This document shows positions 1 to 8,941 of a DNA stretch of 43,446 nt, one piece after another. The first letter of the stretch is position 1, and each line of letters opens with the position of its first letter. The stretch covers positions 1 to 43,446 of the forward strand of contig LUZK01000073.1 of NCBI GenBank assembly GCA_001603595.1. The letters are read 5' to 3'. The notes under the pieces were generated by a model. It had not been told where the DNA came from, searched no databases, and was given only the letters and a program-made list of their open reading frames with translations. The translations under genes were made by a program, and so were the position numbers. This DNA is from Bacteroidales bacterium Bact_19 (GTDB lineage: Bacteria; Bacteroidota; Bacteroidia; Bacteroidales; ML635J-15).

Positions 1-535
1 ACTTATGATTTTACTTTCCGGTTCTATCCTTCCGCAAAGTACTTTCAACAAATGTTTTTCCCTTAGCTTACCTACTGTTGCAAGTCTAAACATGGATGCT
101 GTTTCATCGGTTGAGGATACAGTTTTAGAACAATTTTTATCATCGGCAGGAGTAATTTTACCTCCGTGCTTTCGGGGATTATCCACTCCTTTCCTACCCT
201 TACGACTAAATCGTAACCACAAATCATCACAAATAACCTCCATTCCAAATGTAAATTCTTCGGGAGAAAGTGAGGCCAATATTTTATGTCTCCAGTCAAA
301 TGCTGTTAGTGGAGCAATTTTTAATCTCTTACATTCGTTTACAACTGCAACATCTGTACCTTTCTGTATATTTATACCTACCATGACGATAAAACTTTGT
401 ACTGTTACAATAAGGACAATGTGTAACATCCAATACAGAAAAATAAAGATTAACTAATCGGTTATCGTAAACTTCAGATGGCATTAACAGATATTTTTTC
501 AAAAATAAAAATTTTTCCACATTTTTTTGTATCAT
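1..535 (-). pseudogene. IS1595/ISXO2-like transposase remnant, frameshifted, internally deleted and cut by the window edge
   Basis: On the minus strand, positions 535 to about 329 encode a zinc ribbon (CPYCNSTKFYRHGRYKYTE, then CCSCKR) closely like the start of the transposase at 13825-14784, and then stop. A different frame carries on from about 340 to 1 with CKRLKIAPLTAFDWRHK and RFSRKGRKG, matching MSKRFNIAKLTSFDWRHK and RFSQKGRRG of that second copy. The roughly 40 residues that separate these two parts in the intact copy are missing here. The junction lies in a TGTAAACGA/TGTAAGAGA-like stretch, so deletion plus frameshift at a short repeat is likely. The 3' part lies outside the window. 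The family name rests on motif resemblance; that this is a broken relative of the 13825-14784 gene is well supported. Confidence 0.75.
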
Positions 536-749
536 AGTAAATAATATTGATTAAACTTTATCCTAAATTCAAATTGTGAATAATGTCTGACAACTTTATT
601 TTCTTTAGTTTCAATTAAAATGTTTTACAAATATTTTAAAAATTCAACATATTTCTAAATCACAGTTTAACAGTTATTTTATAATCTTACTTAGAATTCC
701 AATTCCATCTCCTTTAATTAAAAGATTTTTTATTTTTACAAATCTCTAT

Positions 750-757
750 TATTTTTG
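750..757 (+). promoter_or_regulatory. Bacteroidetes -7 box TATTTTTG upstream of the 5'-nucleotidase gene
   Basis: TATTTTTG fits TAnnTTTG and lies 23 bases before the ATG at 781. No clear -33 TTTG is visible at the usual spacing, so this is a moderate call. The stretch from 536 to 749 is AT-rich and I see no other gene or RNA in it. Confidence 0.4.
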
Positions 758-780
758 TAAAAACCTCTAATTCATATAAA

Positions 781-2592
781 ATGAAAAACAGAAATTTATA
801 CCTTATCTTGATTATTTTAATTCCATTTTTATCTTTTGCCCAATCCAAAAGTGGCAAAATCATTATTCTTCACACTAATGATTTACACAGTAATTTAACA
901 GGATTTGGTCCAGAGATTGAATACACTCCTTGTCTGCTTGGAGACGACAATACTTTAGGGGGTTTTAGCAGGATTGCGGCCCTTATTCAAAATGAAATAC
1001 GCAGTTTTCCTAATCAAGTAATAGTGTTAGATGCCGGAGATTTTTTAATGGGAACCTTTTTTCACTTATTTGAACAAGAGCATGGGTTTCAATTGGGATT
1101 AATGAAAAAGATGGGTTATGATGTTGTCTCCATAGGCAATCACGAATTTGATTTTGGCCCGGAAGCATTAGCTAAAATAATCAATTCTACACTTAATAAT
1201 TATGGGGACATACCGAATTTAACTCTTTCTAATATTGAATTTTCAAAAAAATCAAACAAAGATGATGCTTTAGAGGATTTATACAATAAAGGCATTATAA
1301 AACCTTACACGATAATTGAGCGAGGGGGAATAAAGATTGGCGTTTTTGGATTATTAGGGGTTGATGCAGACAATGTTTCTCCGTATAAAAAACCTGTAAA
1401 AGTTACTAATCGAATAAAAAAAGCTAAAGAAATTGTCAAAGTGTTAAAGGCCAAGGAAAATGTAGATTTAGTTATTTGTCTTTCACATTGCGGAGTAGCC
1501 TATGATTCAAAATCAGGTAAGTGGTCAGGCGAAGACGTTGAGTTGGCAGAAAAAGTTAAAGGAATTGATATTATTGTGGGGGGACATACTCATCATGAGA
1601 TAATGGATCCTATTGTGATAAATAATACTTATATACTTCAAACAGGTTCACAAGGGAAAAAAATTGGCAGGTTAGAAATCAATTTTAATGAAGGTAAAAT
1701 GGCAAATGCCAAATATCAATTAATAAATATTGATGACAAGATATATGGAGACTGCAAGATTCATCAGGAAATTGCAGGACGGATAAAATTAATTGATGAT
1801 GAGTTGTTAAAACCAATGGGATTAGGTTATTACAGGTCACTTGTAGAAACCAATTTCGAATTGGAATCGAGTGAGCAACAAAATCTCGACAGTACAAATT
1901 TAGGACCTTTCATTGCCGATGCTTTAAAATATTATATCAATAATTATAGTCCGGTTAAAACAGACATTACTATGGTTGCTGCCGGAGTTATTAGAGATAA
2001 AATTTATGTAGGAAACAAAGGAATTCAATCAGCTCCTGACATTTTCAGAATTATGAGTTTAGGTGAAGGGGATGATAATATTCCGGGATATCCTCTTGCA
2101 ATGGTATTTTTAACAGGCAGAGAAATTAAAAATATTATTGAGTTATTACTGGTTGCACAAAAAATGAAGCCCTCATATTATTGTTTCTACAGTGGTGTAA
2201 AAGTTGAATATGACGAAACAAAAGGTTTTTTTAAAAAAATTCAAAAAATTTATATAGGGGATGAAAATGTTGATTATTCGAAGAAAAATAAAAAACTTTA
2301 CGCTGTAGCAGCGAATTCATACATGTTGGATTTTGTGGGCGAGATTAACGGTATGACCTTTGGACTTGTTAAAGTAATTCCTAAAGATTTGAATGGAAAT
2401 AAAATTAAGGATAATAAAAGCACCTGGATAGATTTTGATAATCAAAAAGAGGGAATTCAGGAAGGTAAAGAATGGTTGGCATTAATTAAATACCTTCAAT
2501 CATTTAATGATTTGAACAACAATAACATTCCTGATATTCCAAACAGCTACATAAAACCAGTACCTCGAATTATTGATATAAGTAAAAAATAA
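781..2592 (+). CDS. Secreted bifunctional metallophosphatase/5'-nucleotidase (UshA/NadN family)
   Basis: This 603-residue protein probably hydrolyses nucleoside monophosphates or related phosphoesters outside the cytoplasm. Residues 1-20 form a signal peptide (hydrophobic run ending LSFAQ). The dimetal phosphoesterase domain follows with HTNDLHS (His31, Asp34, His36), DAGDFLMG, GNHEFDFG, SHCG and GGHTHH, which are the canonical metal and phosphate ligands. The C-terminal half has the substrate-binding nucleotidase domain, recognisable around AAGVIRDKIY and FLTGREIKNIIE. The length is typical of two-domain members of the family. There is no lipobox and no T9SS tail, so a periplasmic location is most likely. 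The gene is monocistronic and converges on the rhomboid gene with a 21-base gap. The exact substrate cannot be read from sequence. Confidence 0.9.
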   Translation: MKNRNLYLILIILIPFLSFAQSKSGKIIILHTNDLHSNLTGFGPEIEYTPCLLGDDNTLGGFSRIAALIQNEIRSFPNQVIVLDAGDFLMGTFFHLFEQEHGFQLGLMKKMGYDVVSIGNHEFDFGPEALAKIINSTLNNYGDIPNLTLSNIEFSKKSNKDDALEDLYNKGIIKPYTIIERGGIKIGVFGLLGVDADNVSPYKKPVKVTNRIKKAKEIVKVLKAKENVDLVICLSHCGVAYDSKSGKWSGEDVELAEKVKGIDIIVGGHTHHEIMDPIVINNTYILQTGSQGKKIGRLEINFNEGKMANAKYQLINIDDKIYGDCKIHQEIAGRIKLIDDELLKPMGLGYYRSLVETNFELESSEQQNLDSTNLGPFIADALKYYINNYSPVKTDITMVAAGVIRDKIYVGNKGIQSAPDIFRIMSLGEGDDNIPGYPLAMVFLTGREIKNIIELLLVAQKMKPSYYCFYSGVKVEYDETKGFFKKIQKIYIGDENVDYSKKNKKLYAVAANSYMLDFVGEINGMTFGLVKVIPKDLNGNKIKDNKSTWIDFDNQKEGIQEGKEWLALIKYLQSFNDLNNNNIPDIPNSYIKPVPRIIDISKK

Positions 2593-2613
2593 AATTAATT
2601 TATTTTATCTATT

Positions 2614-3279
2614 TCATTTGTCGTTTTTATAATGATATTTAATTTCAATCTCGTCATCAATGGTATAATCAAAATTATCATTTGCATCATCTTCATTTTC
2701 ATCCTCTGAAGTAATTTCTTTAGGAGATTTAAAGATAATTGCCAAAAGTATTCCTGCGATAAACCCAGAAAAGTGTCCTTCCCAGCTGATATTTGTATTT
2801 TGAGGAAAAATGCCCCACACCATGCTCCCGTACAAAAAAACAACAATCAGAGTAACTGCCAAATTACGGACATTTCTACTGATAATTCCTGCCGTAAGAA
2901 GAAAGCCGGCAAAGGAATATATCATAGCAGAAGCACCGATATGAATGCTTGAACGCCCGATAATCCATGTAAATATTCCACTCAAAAAATACGACCATAT
3001 AAAAACACTAAGTGCTTTATCATTGTAGAAATAAAAAATCATGCTACCTAATATAAAGAAGCTCCCGGTATTTGACACAATATGTTCAATCCCTTGGTGT
3101 AAAAAAGGGAATGTCAAAATTCCATACCATTGTTTAAATTCTCTGGGACTGAGTCCATATGAAGAAAGAGATATTCCGAAGCTGATTTCCAGAATATAAA
3201 TTATCCAAAACACAAAAACAAATGTGCCTGGAATAACCATTGCATATAACAATCTTTTCAGTTCCGTAGAGGAATTCAT
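2614..3279 (-). CDS. Rhomboid family intramembrane serine protease
   Basis: This 221-residue polytopic membrane protein has about six hydrophobic segments. The rhomboid catalytic dyad is visible: Ser117 in GASA and His169 in WEGHFSGFIAG. The second-helix signature is H61QGIEH66IVSN70, the oxyanion-side residues of the family. The protein would cleave transmembrane substrates within the membrane; the substrate is unknown. The last 40 or so residues form a very acidic cytoplasmic-type tail rich in Glu, Asp and Asn (around residues 188-215). The start lies 10 bases after the pyrF stop, so the two are probably co-transcribed, although no functional link is apparent. Confidence 0.9.
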   Translation of the reverse strand: MNSSTELKRLLYAMVIPGTFVFVFWIIYILEISFGISLSSYGLSPREFKQWYGILTFPFLHQGIEHIVSNTGSFFILGSMIFYFYNDKALSVFIWSYFLSGIFTWIIGRSSIHIGASAMIYSFAGFLLTAGIISRNVRNLAVTLIVVFLYGSMVWGIFPQNTNISWEGHFSGFIAGILLAIIFKSPKEITSEDENEDDANDNFDYTIDDEIEIKYHYKNDK

Positions 3280-3289
3280 AAATATTTAT

Positions 3290-4117
3290 TCATAGGATAC
3301 TGTAAAATGATAGTAAGGATTCCATTTCCTGCTGCATCTCTTTTGCTTTTTTAGCTGCGATTTTATCGAAATTTTTTGTTTTATCGGCAAAAATTATTGC
3401 TCTAGAATTATTTACTAAAAGTCCGCAATTAGGAATTAGACCGTACTTAGCAACTTCGGCAAGACTTCCTCCTTGAGCTCCTACTCCTGGAACCAATAAA
3501 AAATGTTCAGAAATTATTTCTCTTATTTTTGATAACATTTCAGCGCGAGTAGCACCCACAACATACATCATTTTATCTTTACCTGCCCATTTTTGTGAAA
3601 TTTTTAAAACTTTTTCAAATAAATATTCTTCATTTTCTTTTGTATATTGAAAATCATCTGCTCCTTTGTTTGAAGTGAGAGCCAGTAAAATAACCCATTT
3701 ATTATCATAACTTAAAAATGGGCTAACGGAATCTTCACCCATATAAGGAGCTACTGTGACAGCATCGAAATTCATTTTTTCAAAAAATGCCTTTGCATAA
3801 AGTTGCGATGTATTTCCAATATCCCCACGTTTAGCATCAGCAATAATAAAAACATCAGGATAATTTCTACGTATGTATTCAACAGTTTTTTCAAGTTCTA
3901 TCCATCCCTTAGTACCTATACTTTCATAAAAAGCTAGATTTGGTTTATAGGCAACAGAATATTGCACTGTTGCATCAATAATTCCACGATTAAATTCAAA
4001 TATCGGAAATTCATACTGACACAAAAATTCAGGAATTTTTGTTATATCAGAATCCAGTCCAACGCATAAAAAACTTTTCTTTTCTCTTATTTTTTCTACC
4101 AAAGCATCGTAATTCAT
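3290..4117 (-). CDS. pyrF: Orotidine 5'-phosphate decarboxylase
   Basis: The product decarboxylates OMP to UMP in the last step of de novo pyrimidine synthesis. Near the N-terminus is FLCVGLDSD, then [15 protein letters not shown], which carries the catalytic Lys/Asp cluster, and near the C-terminus [11 protein letters not shown], the phosphate-binding loop. The size and motifs fit the group of about 270-290 residues found in Bacteroidetes (PyrF type 2). The frame is open up to an ATG at 4162, but that extension reads through a terminator hairpin and a promoter box. The ATG at 4115-4117 ([10 protein letters not shown]) is therefore the better start, giving 275 residues. The gene is followed by the rhomboid gene in the same unit. 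Confidence 0.92.
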   Translation of the reverse strand: MNYDALVEKIREKKSFLCVGLDSDITKIPEFLCQYEFPIFEFNRGIIDATVQYSVAYKPNLAFYESIGTKGWIELEKTVEYIRRNYPDVFIIADAKRGDIGNTSQLYAKAFFEKMNFDAVTVAPYMGEDSVSPFLSYDNKWVILLALTSNKGADDFQYTKENEEYLFEKVLKISQKWAGKDKMMYVVGATRAEMLSKIREIISEHFLLVPGVGAQGGSLAEVAKYGLIPNCGLLVNNSRAIIFADKTKNFDKIAAKKAKEMQQEMESLLSFYSIL

Positions 4118-4131
4118 AAAATTATTTTTTA

Positions 4132-4162
4132 CAAATATAAAAAAAGAGGCTGCAAATTGCAA
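4132..4162 (-). promoter_or_regulatory. pyrF promoter overlapping the upstream gene's terminator
   Basis: On the minus strand a TTG (4162-4160) is followed after 20 bases by TATATTTG (4139-4132), a perfect TAnnTTTG -7 box at Bacteroidetes-type spacing. The expected start of transcription is about 8 bases before the ATG at 4117. The -33 region lies inside the terminator stem of the T9SS gene. Experimental support is lacking. Confidence 0.5.
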
Positions 4163-4168
4163 CCTCTT
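4138..4168 (-). terminator. Rho-independent terminator of the T9SS protein gene
   Basis: AAGAGG (4144-4149) pairs with CCTCTT (4163-4168), and an inner TGCA/TGCA extends the stem. Read on the minus strand the hairpin is followed by seven Ts. It lies 24 bases past the stop of the gene at 4192. Confidence 0.8.
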
Positions 4169-4191
4169 AATTTATGTTTAGAAATATTTTA

Positions 4192-6078
4192 CTACTTCAT
4201 TAAATTTACTTTGTAGGTGTTAACTTGAGCTCCGTTAATAACTTTTACAAAATAAGTTCCGTTTGCATATTTGCTCATATCAACAGTATTGAAAATTTGA
4301 GCATTTTCAATATTTTCAACAACCTGCCCCATCATATTAACGATTTGAATTTTAGCACCTGCTACGTTTTCAATATTTAAAACTCCGTTGCTTGGGTTAG
4401 GATAGATATTAATGTTATTGTTTATTACATTGTTTTCAGCATTTACTAAATCAATAGAAGATACTCTTACACCAAGTCCACCAAGTCCCCAGTTAGATAA
4501 TGAAACCCATTGATTTGCAAAATTTCCTGATAAGAAATACCATTTTGTTCCCCAGATACTGTGTTTATCAGTTTTGTCATAACCAATATAAAAATCATTA
4601 TCAACACCATTATAATAGATTTCTATTCCAACTAGAATTTCTTTAGCATCATTACCATCAAGTGTTACATAAACTTCGTCACTTGGATTAACATGTTTCC
4701 ACGTACCAAGATCACTTTCTTGTATTTCAATAAATTCAGAAGTTGCTAAATCTACCCAGCTAGAAGATCCTTCATCATATTGCATTACGTGAGCAATGAA
4801 AGCAGTTCCGGGAGTTGTTGCTGGACCAATGAAAACACTAATTGTACGAATATATTCTTCAAACATATACAAATATGTTGTTCCCATCATTTCACCGTCA
4901 TTACCTCCAATGGAATAGTTACCCGGGGTTACTTGAGCAGTAATACTGTCTACATCTCTACCAAATTGGTCAGGAGTAACCATGAAGAAACTTTCATAAG
5001 TATTATCTTCAGTATTTGCATCACTTTGTCCTTGAATTGATAATGTATATTCAACACGATACATACCAATGGTTGGGTTTGCTCCTAAATATAAATCTTC
5101 TAATAAATCTAAAGTATCGATTGCATCAATAGGCATTGCATTACCAGTAACATTTTGATTATAAATTTCGGTTTCGTTAGGATTGAAAACTTTAACGTTT
5201 ACAACCGGAGTTACAATTTCAGTTCCTTTATTTTGAACTCTAATATTAAACCAAGAAACTGCATTTGGAGTGCTATATTGAGCTTGAGGAATTTGTCCAT
5301 AGTGTGAACTTAAATGAAAATAATCAGCATATTGAGGATCGGAATAATCAACACCTTCGAAGAAGTTTACAACAGCCCAATTCAAAGCCATGTCATAAGC
5401 CGGAGTAGCTGTGATCATAATGTCGTCAATCTGCCATCCGTAACCAGCACCATAATTATTATCATCACTTGGATTGTACCATCTGAAGCGAATGGAAACA
5501 TTAGATTGGTTACCCATCCCCGGAATCAATAATTCTGGATAGTCAGGAGCATACTGGTTAGTTGTTGTTCCATTATTCATAGTAACAGCAACCGGAGTCC
5601 AGCTAGCACCTCCGTCTAAAGAATAATCAACATAACATTCGTCATAGTTGAATTTTCTAAAGTTTTGAGTCCATGATAATTTTGGAACTGCATAACCTGT
5701 TGTGTTAATTCCGTCGAATCTTATCCAGCAGTTATAAGGATCTACGTTTGCTGCTAGAAGATCAGGAATTCCTGTTACACCTGCGAATTTTCCGGTTGTA
5801 TTGGTAGGAGCTTCTGTAATCCAACCCATGTACTGTCCGAACTCAGAAGGGAAATCTGTAGGCTCACCAACAGCCCAGGATTTTGTACCTTCATCTGCAC
5901 CAAAACTCCATGTAACAGCGCCATCAAAATTTTCTTCCCAAAGAGCACCACCTTTGAATTCTTTTTTCACAGAAACAACATCTTTCTTTTCTTGTGCAAT
6001 TTTAAATTCTGCACTGTACTGTGCAAAAACACTGCTTGCGAAAATTGCTAACACAAATAAAATTGTAACTTTTTTCAT
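4192..6078 (-). CDS. Large T9SS-secreted protein with type A sorting domain
   Basis: This 628-residue protein begins with a signal peptide (hydrophobic run ending SSVFAQ) and ends with a type A T9SS C-terminal domain over about the last 75 residues (INIYPNPSNGVLNIEN ... GTYFVKVINGA ... YKVNLMK). It should cross the outer membrane by type IX secretion and be released or anchored at the surface. The N-terminal half (residues 45-225) resembles jelly-roll choice-of-anchor/MAM-type modules: LWEENFDG at the start, then ISIRFRWYNPSDDNN-like strands and GYGWQIDDIMI. Residues 230-360 look like a CARDB-type beta-sandwich (VVNVKVFNPNETEIYNQN). No catalytic motif is seen. It has its own promoter and terminator. 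Its substrate or adhesin role is unknown. Confidence 0.85.
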   Translation of the reverse strand: MKKVTILFVLAIFASSVFAQYSAEFKIAQEKKDVVSVKKEFKGGALWEENFDGAVTWSFGADEGTKSWAVGEPTDFPSEFGQYMGWITEAPTNTTGKFAGVTGIPDLLAANVDPYNCWIRFDGINTTGYAVPKLSWTQNFRKFNYDECYVDYSLDGGASWTPVAVTMNNGTTTNQYAPDYPELLIPGMGNQSNVSIRFRWYNPSDDNNYGAGYGWQIDDIMITATPAYDMALNWAVVNFFEGVDYSDPQYADYFHLSSHYGQIPQAQYSTPNAVSWFNIRVQNKGTEIVTPVVNVKVFNPNETEIYNQNVTGNAMPIDAIDTLDLLEDLYLGANPTIGMYRVEYTLSIQGQSDANTEDNTYESFFMVTPDQFGRDVDSITAQVTPGNYSIGGNDGEMMGTTYLYMFEEYIRTISVFIGPATTPGTAFIAHVMQYDEGSSSWVDLATSEFIEIQESDLGTWKHVNPSDEVYVTLDGNDAKEILVGIEIYYNGVDNDFYIGYDKTDKHSIWGTKWYFLSGNFANQWVSLSNWGLGGLGVRVSSIDLVNAENNVINNNINIYPNPSNGVLNIENVAGAKIQIVNMMGQVVENIENAQIFNTVDMSKYANGTYFVKVINGAQVNTYKVNLMK

Positions 6079-6117
6079 AACTTTTTAATTTTAATTTAAT
6101 TGTTAATTAACATACCA

Positions 6118-6147
6118 CAAATATAAACAAAATTTTTATTTGCCAAA
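6118..6147 (-). promoter_or_regulatory. Promoter of the T9SS protein gene
   Basis: The minus strand reads TTTG (6147-6144), 18 bases, then TATATTTG (6125-6118), matching the Bacteroidetes -33/-7 consensus. It lies 39 bases before the ATG at 6078. This is one of the best promoter matches in the window. Confidence 0.6.
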
Positions 6148-6153
6148 TTTTTT

Positions 6154-6906
6154 TTATTTTTGTTTTGTATATAACTGCAAATTTTTAAAAAAGGTTGCAT
6201 AAGCTGTTGTAATAGAAATAATAAAACCTGTCAATCCGTCTAAAAATCCTAATTTAAATATGTAAATGATAAAAAATTTTGTACAGAAAGATGTATAAAC
6301 TTTTAGAAGCCCTGCTCTTTTCCCGGTTTTAAATTCTTTTTCCGCACTTTCGTAGGCATATTTAATGCTTCGTTGAAAATACTCCATATAAGAATTATAG
6401 GTATAGTGTAACAAATCTCCTTTCAAATGTAATATTTCCGGTTTGGTTTTAAAAACAAGCTTTTCATGTACAGTTCCTTCCCAATTACCGAAATTTTTAT
6501 TCCATAATCTTATTTTTCTATCAGGATACCAACCGCAATATCGCACAGGTTTTCCGCAAAAAAAGTTTAGTCGGTTGAAGCTAAAGGCGATGTTGTGGTT
6601 TTCAAAATCTTTTAAGGAGATTATTGATTTTCTCATGTCATCGCTCAGTACTTCGTCAGCATCAATATTTAATACAAAATTATACTTTGTAAGATTTGAA
6701 GCATAAGATTTTTGAGTACCATAATCTTTAAATTCATTGTAATAAAATCTTATTTTATATCGTTCGCAAATTTCTTTTGTTTTATCTGTAGAGCCGGAAT
6801 CAACAACAACAATATCATCACTTAAATCAATTACTGATTTGATGCAACGTTCTATATTTTTTTCTTCATTAAAAGTAATAATTGCAACACTGAATTTAAA
6901 AATCAT
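6154..6906 (-). CDS. Family 2 glycosyltransferase (WaaE/KdtX-like)
   Basis: This GT-A glycosyltransferase probably adds a sugar to lipopolysaccharide core or another surface glycan, using a nucleotide sugar. The N-terminal motif SVAIITFNEEKNIERCI and VVVDSGSTDKT mark the nucleotide-binding half. NIDADE is the DxD metal/nucleotide motif, and CGWYPDRKIRLWNK with GTVHEKL is typical of the WaaE-like subgroup. A hydrophobic stretch near the C-terminus suggests membrane association. The frame is open to an ATG at 6945, but a TATATTTG box covers 6943-6950, so transcription probably begins downstream of that codon. The ATG at 6906 (MIFKFSVAIITF) starts directly at the first beta strand and is preferred. 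The gene is monocistronic. Confidence 0.85.
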   Translation of the reverse strand: MIFKFSVAIITFNEEKNIERCIKSVIDLSDDIVVVDSGSTDKTKEICERYKIRFYYNEFKDYGTQKSYASNLTKYNFVLNIDADEVLSDDMRKSIISLKDFENHNIAFSFNRLNFFCGKPVRYCGWYPDRKIRLWNKNFGNWEGTVHEKLVFKTKPEILHLKGDLLHYTYNSYMEYFQRSIKYAYESAEKEFKTGKRAGLLKVYTSFCTKFFIIYIFKLGFLDGLTGFIISITTAYATFFKNLQLYTKQK

Positions 6907-6942
6907 CTTGTAATTTTTATTAGCTAAAAACTTTCGTTCGAG

Positions 6943-6950
6943 CAAATATA
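6943..6950 (-). promoter_or_regulatory. -7 box TATATTTG of the glycosyltransferase gene
   Basis: A perfect TAnnTTTG match on the minus strand, 36 bases before the ATG at 6906. No clear -33 TTTG is seen. The box argues against the longer open frame starting at 6945. Confidence 0.45.
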
Positions 6951-7004
6951 AAAAAATTATTTGTTTGAAATCGTTTGTTTGAGAAAAATTAAAGATGTCA
7001 TTAT

Positions 7005-7036
7005 AAAAAAATGAGCTGTATTTTCGTACAGCTCAT
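7005..7036 (-). terminator. Terminator of the kamB-thiolase unit
   Basis: A perfect 10-base stem, ATGAGCTGTA (7011-7020) with TACAGCTCAT (7027-7036) and a six-base loop, is followed on the minus strand by TTTTTT. It lies 20 bases beyond the thiolase stop and marks the end of the lysine locus. Confidence 0.9.
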
Positions 7037-7056
7037 CATAAGAAAAAAATGATTTT

Positions 7057-8262
7057 TTATACATTTTTAAGAATTATGGCAGTCCCCATTCCGCCACCTA
7101 TACATAATGAAGCAAGTCCGTAAGTATTGTTTGAACGTTTCATTTCATGTATGAGTGTAACGATAATTCTATTACCGCTTGCTCCAATTGGATGTCCAAG
7201 GGCAATTGCTCCTCCGTTTTTATTACATTTTTCTTCGAAAAATTTAATATCCACGCCATGATCCCGGCAAAGCTGCTTAATAACTCCAAGAGATTGTGCG
7301 GCAAATGCCTCATTTAATTCCAATACTTCAATATCTGTCAATTTTAAATTTGCATTTTTTAATGCATTTTTAATTGCAGGAACAGGACCCATGCCCATAA
7401 TTTTCGGGTCAACACCTCCCTGACCAACAGCAACAATTTCAACCAATGGAGTTAAGTTATATTTTTTTAATGCATCTTCAGAGGCAACCAATACAAATGA
7501 AGCACCATCGTTTATTCCTGAAGCATTACCGGCTGTAACAGTTCCGTCTTTTTTGAAAGCAGGTCTTAATGCTGATAATTTTTCGAGATTTGTTGACCTG
7601 TTAATATATTCATCTTTATCAAAAACTATAGTTTCTTTTTTCGTAACAATATTTATAGGTACAATTTCCTTGTCAAAGTTTCCGGCATCTTGAGCTTTAG
7701 CAGCTTTTATTTGAGAATCAGCAGCAAATTTATCTTGTTCTTCTCTAGAAATATTATATTTTTCAGCAATATTTTCTGCTGTATTTCCCATGTGGTAGTC
7801 ATTATATGCGTCCCAAAGACCATCAGTTATCATGTGATCCATAACAGTAAAATTTCCCATTTTTACACCGTTACGCACTGTATGTGGCAGCAACATAGAG
7901 GCTTGTGACATATTTTCAGTACCACCTGCAAGTACAAGATCCGACATTCCAGCCTGTATAGATATAAATGCATTAGACACTGACTTCATTCCCGAACCAC
8001 AAACCATGTTAAGCGAATAAGCCGGAACTTCAACCGGAATACCTGCCTTTATTGCACATTGGCGACCAACGCCCTGGCCCTGTCCTGCAGATAAAATATT
8101 TCCAACAATTACTTCATCAATAGCAGCCGGGTCAATTTGTGTATTTTCAATAATATTTTTTATAACGGCAGCTCCCAAGTCCGAAGCAGAAAAACCTGCT
8201 AAAGAGCCTCCAAATTTACCAATTGCAGTTCTTTTTGCAGCAACAATATAGACTTTTTTCAT
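7057..8262 (-). CDS. Acetyl-CoA C-acetyltransferase (thiolase)
   Basis: This 401-residue thiolase splits acetoacetyl-CoA with CoA into two acetyl-CoA, or runs the reverse condensation. The nucleophile Cys88 lies in NMVCGSGMKS, the catalytic His in GGAIALGHPIGASG, and the second Cys in the C-terminal CIGGGMGTAI. The length is that of a biosynthetic-type thiolase. It is the last gene of the kamB unit, 14 bases after CoA-transferase subunit B. In this context it is the end step of lysine fermentation. Acetoacetyl-CoA would arrive both from acetoacetate through the CoA-transferase and, if the kat assignment is right, from 3-aminobutyryl-CoA. Confidence 0.92.
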   Translation of the reverse strand: MKKVYIVAAKRTAIGKFGGSLAGFSASDLGAAVIKNIIENTQIDPAAIDEVIVGNILSAGQGQGVGRQCAIKAGIPVEVPAYSLNMVCGSGMKSVSNAFISIQAGMSDLVLAGGTENMSQASMLLPHTVRNGVKMGNFTVMDHMITDGLWDAYNDYHMGNTAENIAEKYNISREEQDKFAADSQIKAAKAQDAGNFDKEIVPINIVTKKETIVFDKDEYINRSTNLEKLSALRPAFKKDGTVTAGNASGINDGASFVLVASEDALKKYNLTPLVEIVAVGQGGVDPKIMGMGPVPAIKNALKNANLKLTDIEVLELNEAFAAQSLGVIKQLCRDHGVDIKFFEEKCNKNGGAIALGHPIGASGNRIIVTLIHEMKRSNNTYGLASLCIGGGMGTAIILKNV

Positions 8263-8276
8263 AGCAGTAAATTTTA

Positions 8277-8939
8277 TTAGTTAAGTTTCATTTCTTTTAA
8301 ATCTTTGGGAATAATTAGAGTCGCTTCTGTAGCAGCCTGTATTTGTTCTATGGTATATTCAGGATTGATTTCTTTAAGAACGATACCTTCAGGAGTAACT
8401 TCCATAACTCCCATTTCTGTAATTATGGTATTTACCTGAGCTTTTGCTGTGAGAGGAAGAGTACACTTTTTCAGGATTTTTGGATTTCCTTTAGCTGTAT
8501 GCTCCATTGCAAGAATAACTCTTTTGGCCCCGACAATTAAGTCCATAGCACCGCCCATTCCGGGAGTAAGTTTTCCGGGTATTGTCCAATTTGCGAGGTC
8601 TCCGTTTTCATCAACCTGCATAGCACCAAGTACGGTAACATCCACATGTCCACCGCGGATTATAGAGAAAGACTTTGCTGAATCAAAACTTGCAGCTCCC
8701 GGCATAGCAGTAATATAACCTCCGCCGGCATTCACCATATTAGGGTCTTCTTTCCCGGGATCCGGACTAGGTCCCATACCTAACAATCCGTTTTCTGATT
8801 GTAAAATTACATTTACTCCTTTTGGTAAAAAATTAGGAACTAAAGTCGGCAACCCAATTCCGAGATTTACAACATCTCCGTCCTTGAGTTCGAGAGCTAC
8901 TCTGCGAGCAATTATTTCACGTATTGAATATTTTTCCAT
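8277..8939 (-). CDS. atoA: 3-oxoacid/acetoacetate CoA-transferase subunit B
   Basis: This 220-residue beta subunit of a family I CoA-transferase carries the catalytic glutamate in SENGLLGMGP and the glycine-rich NLGIGLPTLVPNFLP near the N-terminus, with the GGHVDVTVLGAMQVD signature in the middle. It should pair with the alpha subunit encoded at 20401-21054 to move CoA from an acyl-CoA such as acetyl- or butyryl-CoA to acetoacetate. The start is 2 bases after the kamE stop, which suggests translational coupling. The symbol is used by family; the donor substrate is not shown by sequence. Confidence 0.88.
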   Translation of the reverse strand: MEKYSIREIIARRVALELKDGDVVNLGIGLPTLVPNFLPKGVNVILQSENGLLGMGPSPDPGKEDPNMVNAGGGYITAMPGAASFDSAKSFSIIRGGHVDVTVLGAMQVDENGDLANWTIPGKLTPGMGGAMDLIVGAKRVILAMEHTAKGNPKILKKCTLPLTAKAQVNTIITEMGVMEVTPEGIVLKEINPEYTIEQIQAATEATLIIPKDLKEMKLN

Positions 8940-8941
8940 AT

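Noticed and set aside
5-457. A plus-strand coding region of 150 codons at the window start
   Set aside because: It is antisense to the transposase remnant and shows no domain or start context of its own.
4118-4162. A longer pyrF start at 4162
   Set aside because: The added 15 codons run through a terminator hairpin and a promoter box and do not resemble the start of the family.
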